Source: an uncultured Lachnospiraceae bacterium
GTDB lineage: Bacteria > Bacillota > Clostridia > Lachnospirales > Lachnospiraceae
NCBI GenBank assembly: GCA_905236615.1
Contig: CAJORC010000429.1
Span: forward strand, 1-12,333
Direction of reading: 5' to 3'
DNA length: 12,333 nt
How positions within the stretch are numbered: the first letter of the stretch is position 1; every line of letters begins with the position of its first letter. Shown here in pieces: positions 6,927 to 12,333 of this stretch. Position numbers and translations under genes: made by a program. Under the pieces are notes generated by a model. It ran no database searches. It worked only from the letters and a program-made list of their open reading frames with translations, and had not been told where the DNA came from.

Positions 6927-7935
6927 CTATCTCGTCTCCTCCGCCTCTCGAAATAACAATCTCTCCGGCATCCTCGAGCTTCCTGATAACGCTTACGATC
7001 TTCTGCTGGGCTTCCTCTACATCCTTCATCCTTACAGGGCCCATGAATTCCATGTCTTCCTTGATCATAGCAGCAAGACGTTTTGACAGGTTCCTGAAGA
7101 TTGCCGACTGTACATCTTCATTAGCACCCTTCAGTGCCATAGCAAGGTCGTTATTATCAACGTCTCGAAGTACTCTCTGGATAGCCCTGTCATCAAGCAG
7201 CAGGATATCTTCGAATACGAACATCTTCTTCCTGATCTCGTCTGCAAGCTCCGGCTCGTCCACTTCGAGAGTTTCCATGATATGTTTCTCTGTTGTTCTG
7301 TCTACCGTATTCAGGATTTCTACGATAGCATCGACACCACCGACAATGGTGTAATCCTGATTGACAAGGGATGAAAGTTTTGTTTCCAGTGCTTTCTCCA
7401 CCTCCTTGACGATATCCGGACTCGTTCTGTCCATCTTGGCAATTCTTCTCGCAACATCTGCCTGTTTATCGGGCGGAAGTGCGCCGATTATCTGCGAAGC
7501 CTGATTAGCCGACAGATAGGAAAGAATGAGTGCGATGGTCTGTGGATGCTCATCCTGTATGAAGTTCAATAGCTGTGAAGCATCTGTCTTTTTCACAAAT
7601 TCAAAAGGTTTAACCTGCAGAGAAGCCGTCAGACGCGAAATAACGTCAACCGCCTTATCGGAACCCAATGCCTGTTCAAGGAGTTCCTTAGCGTATCCGA
7701 TACCGCCTTCTGCGATATACTGCTGGGCAAGACAAACCTGATAAAATTCGTTTATGACATCCTCTTTTATCTGCGGTGTTATAGTTCTGGTATTAGCTAT
7801 TTCAAGAGTAAGTTCCTCTATCTCATCCTCTTTTAAGTGCTTAAAAATCTTCGAGGATTTTTCCGGTCCCAGTGAAATTAGCAATACCGCCGCTTTCTGT
7901 AACCCGCTTAAAGAGTCTGCGGAACTACTTGCCAT
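6919..7935 (-). CDS. fliG: Flagellar motor switch protein FliG
   Basis: FliG is the C-ring protein that sits on the MS ring and interacts with the stator to make torque and with FliM for switching. The 338-residue length is typical. Its N domain (about 1-100) binds FliF. The middle domain carries the conserved EHPQTIALILSYL at 129-141. The C domain carries MFVFEDILLLDDRAIQRVLR at 238-257, with the charged torque-helix residues (DDR...QRVLR..D, FRNLSKR) in place. No key residue appears lost. The ATG at 7935 lies 5 nt after the fliF stop, with a G-rich site (GGGGG) in the end of fliF, and the 3' end overlaps the fliH start. Intact FliG implies a functional rotary motor. Confidence 0.97.
   Translation of the reverse strand: MASSSADSLSGLQKAAVLLISLGPEKSSKIFKHLKEDEIEELTLEIANTRTITPQIKEDVINEFYQVCLAQQYIAEGGIGYAKELLEQALGSDKAVDVISRLTASLQVKPFEFVKKTDASQLLNFIQDEHPQTIALILSYLSANQASQIIGALPPDKQADVARRIAKMDRTSPDIVKEVEKALETKLSSLVNQDYTIVGGVDAIVEILNTVDRTTEKHIMETLEVDEPELADEIRKKMFVFEDILLLDDRAIQRVLRDVDNNDLAMALKGANEDVQSAIFRNLSKRLAAMIKEDMEFMGPVRMKDVEEAQQKIVSVIRKLEDAGEIVISRGGGDEIVV
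6936..6942 (-). promoter_or_regulatory. Ribosome binding site for the TTG start of fliH, inside fliG
   Basis: GGAGGAG in the last codons of fliG is 9 nt before the TTG at 6926 and is the main support for that non-ATG start. Confidence 0.75.
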
Positions 7936-7940
7936 TCAGC

Positions 7941-9545
7941 TTACCCCCAATCCTCGGCGAGCCAGTTGCGAAGCAGATTTGCTGCTCCCTCCGGGTTCTC
8001 GTCAACAAATTTTTCTATCATGATACGTGCATCTGACTTCTCTTCTTCAGAACTTATGTCCTCAAGCTGTACCTGCTGTGAACTCTGAAGCAGATCGTCC
8101 AGCACGATTTCCTGCGGCTGTTCCTGCTGTTTCTCCGAACGCATCGAACGGATAACCACAAATGCAAGCAGGGCAAGTATCAGAACTATAAGACCGATCA
8201 TAAGAATTGTCTGCCATGTTATGCCGGTCTTGTCGCTTTCTATGAATACAGGCTCATTATAAGCGACGATCTGGATGTTCGCTGCAGCAATACCCGTAGC
8301 TTTTGAAACTACCGCACTTACATCCTCATCAACGTCTATCTTTACTCTCTCAGAGTTAGCAGCCTTAAATTCATCAAATGTGGTACCGTCAAGGAGACCC
8401 TGGGCCTTCATGTCATCTTCATTATAGATAATATACTTGATCGCCGTTATACCGATAGAAGAATTGGCATAATCAACAGCTCCTCCGGCTTTGGTATTCT
8501 TTGTAATGGTTTCATTAGGCAGATAATCTTTAGAAGTCTCATCAGTAGTTGTTGATGAATTTCCATTATCCGCATAAACGTAGGTATTATCACCATTGGT
8601 ATCCGTTCCCGGAACCTGACCGTTAGAATTCTGTGCTGTCTGTGAATAAGAGTCCTCGTGCGAAAGGACGCCCTGGCTCTGACCGTCAGCCGGTGTATAA
8701 GTATGGCTTGTGGTTTCTGTATCAGACCAGTCGAGGGCAAGATTCGGAACTACTTCTACGTTATCGTAGATCTTTGCGCCAACAAGCGCCTGACGTATCT
8801 CATTCTTTACGATATTGTCAAACTTCGTCTTGTAATTAAGCCTGTTCGATGCACTTCCCGAAGAAGAGCCGTCGTCTTCTCCCGAGAAAAGCATATTTCC
8901 CGACGAATCCATAATGACCACGTTTGCCGTGCTTTTGTTTCCGATAGCCGTAGCAACAAAGCGAGCAAGTGTAGATGCTATATCATCATTCATGTTATCG
9001 GGATTCTTAAGTGTCAGCATAACGCTGGCATAAGACTCCTTTTTCTCCGAAAGAAGCGTTCCGTCATCATCCGGTATGCTTAATTTCACGGATGCCTTGT
9101 CAATATTATCCTGTGTTTCAAGATCTTCACTTATGTTATTCTCAAGATAGAGCTTATATTTCTTTGCCTTGTCAGCTTCAGTTGTTGAAAATCCTCCGCT
9201 GAATACATTCGAAATATCATAAGATGCCGCCGGTATATCATTTGCTCCCAGAACTATCCTTGCCTGCGAGAGCTGCTTTTTATTAACCTGTACCGTGAGA
9301 CCATCGTCAGAAATCCTGTAATCTATTCCGCCGTCATCAAGAATAGTCTTCACCTGTGAAGTTGTTTTTGTTGTCTCATTGGAAACAAGCGTCACATACT
9401 GCGGCGCAGATATAGCCCAAATAAATATAGTGATGGCAACAACAACCGCAGCCGCAACAGAAATAATAACTGTCTTCTGCTTTGCGGTAAATTTATTCCA
9501 CCATTCCTGTAACCTTTTAAGTAATCCCCTGATGCGTTCCTGCAT
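7941..9545 (-). CDS. fliF: Flagellar MS-ring protein FliF
   Basis: FliF forms the membrane and supramembrane ring on which rod, export gate and C-ring are built. The 534-residue protein has a first membrane helix at about 24-46 (TVIISVAAAVVVAITIFIW). A ring-building domain with the YscJ/FliF fold follows (QYVTLVSNETTKTTSQVKTI, the DDGGIDYRISDDGLTVQVN stretch and SVKLSIPDDDGTLLS). Then come a variable Ser/Thr/Asn/Gly-rich loop region around 270-345, a second membrane helix at about 444-465, and a C-terminal FliG-binding tail ending in RIMIEKFVDENPEGAANLLR, NWL. The length is normal for Firmicutes. GGAGGAAA about 8 nt upstream supports the ATG at 9545. A 44-nt gap separates it from fliE. Confidence 0.96.
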   Translation of the reverse strand: MQERIRGLLKRLQEWWNKFTAKQKTVIISVAAAVVVAITIFIWAISAPQYVTLVSNETTKTTSQVKTILDDGGIDYRISDDGLTVQVNKKQLSQARIVLGANDIPAASYDISNVFSGGFSTTEADKAKKYKLYLENNISEDLETQDNIDKASVKLSIPDDDGTLLSEKKESYASVMLTLKNPDNMNDDIASTLARFVATAIGNKSTANVVIMDSSGNMLFSGEDDGSSSGSASNRLNYKTKFDNIVKNEIRQALVGAKIYDNVEVVPNLALDWSDTETTSHTYTPADGQSQGVLSHEDSYSQTAQNSNGQVPGTDTNGDNTYVYADNGNSSTTTDETSKDYLPNETITKNTKAGGAVDYANSSIGITAIKYIIYNEDDMKAQGLLDGTTFDEFKAANSERVKIDVDEDVSAVVSKATGIAAANIQIVAYNEPVFIESDKTGITWQTILMIGLIVLILALLAFVVIRSMRSEKQQEQPQEIVLDDLLQSSQQVQLEDISSEEEKSDARIMIEKFVDENPEGAANLLRNWLAEDWG

Positions 9546-9589
9546 TTATACTTTCCTCCAGCAAAACCTAAAAAACCGCGGACTGACTG

Positions 9590-9904
9590 TTACATCTGTA
9601 TCTGGACTATTTCCTTATAAGCTTCAAGAAATTTATCGCGCAGTGCGACAGTATACTGAAGAGAAGCTTTTGCCTTTGCCTGTGCGATTGCCAGATCATG
9701 GGCATTCTCGGTAAGTCCAAGCGAGAACTTGACTTCCTCCTCTTCCTGCGTATTCAGATATGAATTTGTTTCACTAAGCTGCTGTTTTGCAGCGTCAAGA
9801 ATTGATGCGAATCTTCCATCTGAAGTTCCTTCTGCTCCCCTGAAGCGAAGCTCTTCAGCTCCGATGACCGGTGAAGATACGTTATAGATCTTTCCAATAT
9901 CCAT
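9590..9904 (-). CDS. fliE: Flagellar hook-basal body complex protein FliE
   Basis: FliE is the first exported rod component and joins the MS ring/export gate to the rod. The 104-residue protein is of usual length. The conserved C-terminal half reads VKFSLGLTENAHDLAIAQAK, then ASLQYTVALRDKFLEAYKEI, the FliE hallmark (hdvmia.ekA..sl.l.v.vRnK.v.AYqEIm). The N-terminal part (IYNVSSPVIGAEELRF and FASILDAAKQQL) is a weaker match. The position between flgC and fliF is the standard one. The ATG at 9904 has an AGGG-type site close upstream, weaker than those of neighbouring genes. Confidence 0.95.
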   Translation of the reverse strand: MDIGKIYNVSSPVIGAEELRFRGAEGTSDGRFASILDAAKQQLSETNSYLNTQEEEEVKFSLGLTENAHDLAIAQAKAKASLQYTVALRDKFLEAYKEIVQIQM

Positions 9905-9935
9905 GCACCCTATATCCCCCTATATAAAACACAAT

Positions 9936-10394
9936 TTATGACTTACCTATGCTCAGTCCGGTCTGGACGATAGCCTTACTCGAATTAAATGCCGTTGCGT
10001 TTGCCTCATAAGCTCTGCTCGCATCAATAAGGTTCGTCATTTCCGTAACTATATTTACATTAGGATAAGTAACATAACCGTTCTCGTCCGCATCCGGATG
10101 AGACGGATCATAAACCATCTTGTAATCGGTGTGAGTATCGTCATAAACTCCGCCAACCTTTACACCGAGCATTCCCGTCCTGTTGTATTTGCTCTGATTC
10201 GAAGCAAGATATGCACTAAAGGACGCATGCGGGTCAAGCTTTTCCTTGAATGTCACAACCTTCCTCGTATAGGGTGTCCCGTCGTCCGTGCGCGTGGTAT
10301 TTGCATTAGCCACATTCTCTGATATGATGTCCATGCGGTATCTCTCCGCAGTCAGACCTGAAGCATTTATACTAAAACTGTCAAATACTGCCAT
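9936..10394 (-). CDS. flgC: Flagellar proximal rod protein FlgC
   Basis: FlgC is a proximal rod subunit of the flagellar basal body, exported through the type III apparatus. The 152-residue protein starts with FDSFSINASGLTAERYRMDI, followed by ISENVANANTTR, the rod-family N-terminal helix in its FlgC form. PYTRKVVTF follows. The end is YPNVNIVTEMTNLIDASRAY, EANATAFNSSKAI, the matching C-terminal rod helix. The middle (about 55-105) varies between species. AAGGAGGGG at 10400-10408 gives good spacing to the ATG at 10394. It lies 16 nt after flgB. Confidence 0.97.
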   Translation of the reverse strand: MAVFDSFSINASGLTAERYRMDIISENVANANTTRTDDGTPYTRKVVTFKEKLDPHASFSAYLASNQSKYNRTGMLGVKVGGVYDDTHTDYKMVYDPSHPDADENGYVTYPNVNIVTEMTNLIDASRAYEANATAFNSSKAIVQTGLSIGKS

Positions 10395-10410
10395 ACGTGC
10401 CCCTCCTTAC

Positions 10411-10800
10411 TTACTTGCATACAGACATGATATTCTGGAACTCAGCTGTTATACTCTGGCTGATTCCGGAATAAGTAAGCTGATTCTTTGCCATCTCTGC
10501 ATTCTCTGTATCAACGTCAACATTGTTTCCATCAAGCCTGTAGGAGTATCCTATGGCATCAGTATAAACCCGCCCGTGCAGATTCTTTATGTTCAGATTG
10601 TCGATTTTTTCATCAAGGCTCTTATAACGCGAATGCCTGAGCGCCCTCTCAAATTCCGTCGCGAACGACACGTCCTGTCTTTTATACATGGGCGTGTCAA
10701 CATTGGCAAGGTTATTAGCGATCGCTTTGTTTCTGAGCGCAGACGCATCCGCTGCCTTATCAAGCACATTGATATAGTTGTAGATATTAGTATTTATCAT
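10411..10800 (-). CDS. flgB: Flagellar proximal rod protein FlgB
   Basis: FlgB is the rod subunit next to FliE and the first gene of the flagellar operon. The 129-residue protein contains the family core ALRNKAIANNLANVDTPMYK followed by RQDVSFATEFERAL. The C-terminal rod helix reads NNVDVDTENAEMAKNQLTYS. The reading frame is open for 22 more codons upstream to an ATG at 10866. However, GAGGGGGAG at 10805-10813 sits just before the ATG at 10800, and FlgB proteins begin close to this point, so I chose 10800. The 5' UTR from the predicted promoter would be about 85 nt and contains a hairpin. Confidence 0.95.
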   Translation of the reverse strand: MINTNIYNYINVLDKAADASALRNKAIANNLANVDTPMYKRQDVSFATEFERALRHSRYKSLDEKIDNLNIKNLHGRVYTDAIGYSYRLDGNNVDVDTENAEMAKNQLTYSGISQSITAEFQNIMSVCK

Positions 10801-10828
10801 AAAGCTCCCCCTCATAAAATATCGCTTT

Positions 10829-10864
10829 GGTAAATATTGTCGTAATATCCGTACAATCTTTACC
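10829..10864 (-). promoter_or_regulatory. Hairpin in the flgB 5' untranslated region
   Basis: In the sense strand GGTAAAGATTGT (10864-10853) pairs with ACAATATTTACC (10840-10829), giving 12 bp with one mismatch; a CG/CG pair extends it across a single-base bulge. It sits between the predicted start of transcription and the flgB ribosome binding site, about 15 nt before that site. No U tract follows, so it is not a terminator. It may be an RNA stabiliser, a regulatory hairpin or a DNA operator. Confidence 0.55.
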
Positions 10865-10891
10865 ATGCTTTGTGATAAATTTACAATTACT

Positions 10892-10919
10892 ATTATAAAG
10901 ATTTTAAGTTAAAAGTCAA
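10892..10919 (-). promoter_or_regulatory. Predicted vegetative (sigma-A type) promoter of the flgB operon
   Basis: The minus strand reads TTGACT (10919-10914), a 16-nt spacer, then TATAAT (10897-10892), close to the sigma-A consensus. Transcription would begin near 10885, about 85 nt before flgB. The spacer contains a perfect palindrome, TTTTAA-C-TTAAAA, overlapping the last base of the -35 box. No sigma-28-type motif was seen. Confidence 0.7.
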
Positions 10920-10957
10920 TCTGAATAAGCCCGAAAAGCGCACGGGTACTGGGTTTT

Positions 10958-10983
10958 ATACAATATTATTGTATGTATACATA
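10958..10983. promoter_or_regulatory. Overlapping AT-rich palindromes upstream of the flgB promoter
   Basis: ATACAATATTATTGTAT at 10958-10974 is a perfect 17-nt palindrome with a central T. TATGTATACATA at 10972-10983 is a perfect 12-nt palindrome that overlaps it by 3 nt. They lie roughly 40-65 nt upstream of the -35 box, a plausible place for a regulator. The bound protein is unknown, and chance in AT-rich DNA cannot be excluded. Confidence 0.4.
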
Positions 10984-11004
10984 TGCAAAAAAATTTAAGA
11001 TTTT

Positions 11005-11067
11005 CACATAATAATAAAGACCTGAACTATAAGCTCTTTATAAGAAAAAACTATAGTTCAGGTCTTT
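11005..11067 (-). terminator. Hairpin terminator after codY
   Basis: AAAGACCTGAACTATA (11016-11031) and its exact reverse complement (11052-11067) form a 16-bp perfect stem with a 20-nt loop, 31 nt after the codY stop. Downstream in the sense direction the sequence is TTATTATTATG, a weak U tract. The opposite strand continues TTTTAATAAAA, so it may also stop convergent transcription. The rest of the 298-nt codY-flgB gap holds only the promoter elements listed separately. Confidence 0.7.
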
Positions 11068-11098
11068 TAATAAAAAATTTATTTTACTTTATAAAAAA

Positions 11099-11860
11099 TT
11101 AATGAAGCATCTCTGTCTGAATATCGTCATTCAATATCCTGATGAAAGTTCCTCTCATTCCCGATGAATGACATTCAATGATACCGGCACTCTCAAGTTT
11201 TCTTAATCCGTTTACGATAACCGAACGTGTTATTCCGACTTCATCAGCAATCCTTGAAGCAACGATAATTCCCTCATCAGAATCAAGCTCCCTGAGAACC
11301 TGTCTCATGGCCTTTGACTCAGAGCTTGAAAGTGAGGATATTGCAGAACGGATATTTTTTACTCTTCTGTCCTCTTCCGCATGTTCTTCACTCTCGGAAC
11401 GCATGATCTCAAGTCCTACCACTGTAGTTGTATACTCTGTGACAATTATATCATCTATGGAGTAATTATCCGTATTTCTGCATACAACAAGTGTTCCAAG
11501 GCGCTCACCGGCTATATATATGGGAGCGACCATCATATACCAGCAGTACTCTCCCGGCATCTTAAGTCCCAGAGTATCGGTATTTACGTTCTCCTGAGTT
11601 GAACGAACCTCCAGAAGTCTTGCATTGATCTCGGGACGGATGAATTCGCCGACTTCATCATTGAACGGAAGTATCTCCTCGTCAGCCATTTCATTAAAGC
11701 TTCCGAGCATCTTGCCTTTTTTGCTTAAAACAAACGAACATGAGTCAATAAGCTTGCCCATGCATTCACATATATCGTTAAATACTACTTTTGTCTTCTG
11801 ATTGTCGTGTAATAACCTGTTTATCTTCCTTGTTTTATCCAGTAATTCTACGCTGCTCAA
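11099..11860 (-). CDS. codY: Global nutritional regulator CodY
   Basis: CodY is the GTP- and branched-chain-amino-acid-responsive DNA-binding repressor of Firmicutes, which represses many stationary-phase and motility genes when nutrients are plentiful. The 253-residue protein aligns end to end with the family (259 residues in Bacillus subtilis): LLDKTRKINRLL at the N-terminus, a GAF-type sensor domain to about 155 including IYIAGERLGTLVV, a linker helix, and the winged helix-turn-helix at about 200-240, ASRIADEVGITRSVIVNGLR then KLESAGII. The effector pocket region (about 55-110) is diverged. The start is a TTG (11860) overlapping the topA TGA by 3 nt, with purine-rich GAGGAAG upstream, so it is probably coupled to topA. 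It precedes the flagellar operon as in Bacillus and may regulate flgB directly. Confidence 0.96.
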   Translation of the reverse strand: MSSVELLDKTRKINRLLHDNQKTKVVFNDICECMGKLIDSCSFVLSKKGKMLGSFNEMADEEILPFNDEVGEFIRPEINARLLEVRSTQENVNTDTLGLKMPGEYCWYMMVAPIYIAGERLGTLVVCRNTDNYSIDDIIVTEYTTTVVGLEIMRSESEEHAEEDRRVKNIRSAISSLSSSESKAMRQVLRELDSDEGIIVASRIADEVGITRSVIVNGLRKLESAGIIECHSSGMRGTFIRILNDDIQTEMLH

Positions 11861-12333
11861 TCTTCTTCCTCTTCTCTGTCTATTACTTTTTTACATTCTT
11901 CATTAATACATACAAGCTTTTTGCCCTTTTCGACCATCATACCTCCGCAGTCCGGACAACTCTTCTTCGACGGTCTTGGCCAGCTTGTGAAATCGCATTC
12001 CGGATAACCCAGACATCCGTAAAAACGTCTGCCCTTATTGGTCATTCGCATAACGATCTCATTACCGCATTTCGGACATTTAACGCCTATCTTCTCATAA
12101 TAAGGCTTTGTATTTCTGCACTCGGGAAATCCGGGGCATCCAAGGAATTTTCCGTGCGGACCGTACTTTACTACCATGTTGCATCCGCATTCCTCACATA
12201 TCACATCCGTAACTTCATCGCGTATCTCAACTTCCTCAATCTCTTTTTCAGCTTTCTCAACTGCTTTCTCAAGATCAGGATAGAAATTTTCAATGATGGT
12301 CTTCCATTTTACCTTACCTGCTTCTACTCCGTC
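11857..12333 (-). CDS. topA: DNA topoisomerase I, C-terminal fragment
   Basis: These are the last 158 codons of a type IA topoisomerase, cut by the window edge; the active site is outside. The end of the core domain is visible (AGKVKWKTIIENFYPDLEKA, then a charged helix). Three C4 zinc ribbons that bind single-stranded DNA follow: CEECG...FLGCPGFPEC, CPKCG...FYGCLGYPEC and CPDCGG...LVCINEEC. All twelve cysteines are present. The reading frame is open from the window edge, so the Met at 12204 is internal. The enzyme relaxes negative supercoils. The stop codon TGA (11859-11857) overlaps the codY TTG start, and linkage topA-codY-flagellar operon matches Bacillus apart from missing intervening genes. 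Confidence 0.97.
   Translation of the reverse strand, partial: DGVEAGKVKWKTIIENFYPDLEKAVEKAEKEIEEVEIRDEVTDVICEECGCNMVVKYGPHGKFLGCPGFPECRNTKPYYEKIGVKCPKCGNEIVMRMTNKGRRFYGCLGYPECDFTSWPRPSKKSCPDCGGMMVEKGKKLVCINEECKKVIDREEEED

Noticed and set aside
9546..9589. CCGCGG followed by six T residues in the fliE-fliF gap as a terminator
   Set aside because: CCGCGG is a self-palindrome with no loop or usable stem, so it cannot form a terminator hairpin.
10801..10890. c-di-GMP-I riboswitch in the flgB leader (a CACAAAGC stretch recalls part of the aptamer)
   Set aside because: The leader is too short, and the second conserved helix, GNRA tetraloop and receptor of that class are not visible.
10929..10948. 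GC-rich CCCG...CGGG hairpin upstream of the flgB promoter
   Set aside because: Only 4-5 bp of stem with a large loop and no U tract; too weak to call.

Overview
The window is the proximal part of a Gram-positive flagellar (fla/che-type) operon, and every gene in it lies on the minus strand. Read in the direction of transcription (from high to low coordinates) the order is: topA 3' end, codY, [terminator, promoter and leader], flgB, flgC, fliE, fliF, fliG, fliH, fliI, fliJ, a ylxF/motE-like gene, [terminator], fliK, flgD, a TIGR02530-type flagellar operon gene, [long nested inverted repeat], flgE 5' end. This is essentially the Bacillus subtilis codY-fla/che order. The codY link, moderate base composition, strong AGGAGG-type ribosome binding sites and the low-complexity, acidic style of FliH, FliK and YlxF point to a Firmicute. 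A motile clostridium of the Lachnospiraceae (Butyrivibrio/Roseburia/Eubacterium type) is my best guess, by inference only.

Region 10801-12333 holds the C-terminal zinc fingers of topoisomerase I, then the GTP/branched-chain-amino-acid sensor CodY, which starts on a TTG overlapping the topA stop. After codY comes a 16-bp perfect-stem hairpin. The 300-bp gap then holds a good vegetative-type promoter (TTGACT-16-TATAAT), several perfect AT-rich palindromes that could be operators, and a hairpin in the flgB 5' UTR.

Region 3322-10800 encodes the basal body and export machinery: proximal rod (FlgB, FlgC), rod/MS-ring adaptor (FliE), MS ring (FliF), switch protein (FliG), and the export ATPase complex (FliH, FliI, FliJ). 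A membrane-anchored coiled-coil protein with an MgtE-N-like domain (YlxF/MotE-like) follows. Genes are tightly spaced or overlapping, which suggests translational coupling.

Region 1-3321 encodes the hook-assembly module: hook-length ruler FliK, hook cap FlgD with an unusual C-terminal helical extension, a small conserved protein of unknown function, and the start of hook protein FlgE. A strong intrinsic terminator (3223-3264) separates this module from the upstream genes. A near-200-nt nested inverted repeat (136-331) fills the gap before flgE and overlaps the stop codon of the preceding gene.

Most of the window is a conserved, well-known system. The least expected signals are the long inverted repeat before flgE, the internal terminator before fliK, the palindrome-rich flgB promoter region and the FlgD extension.
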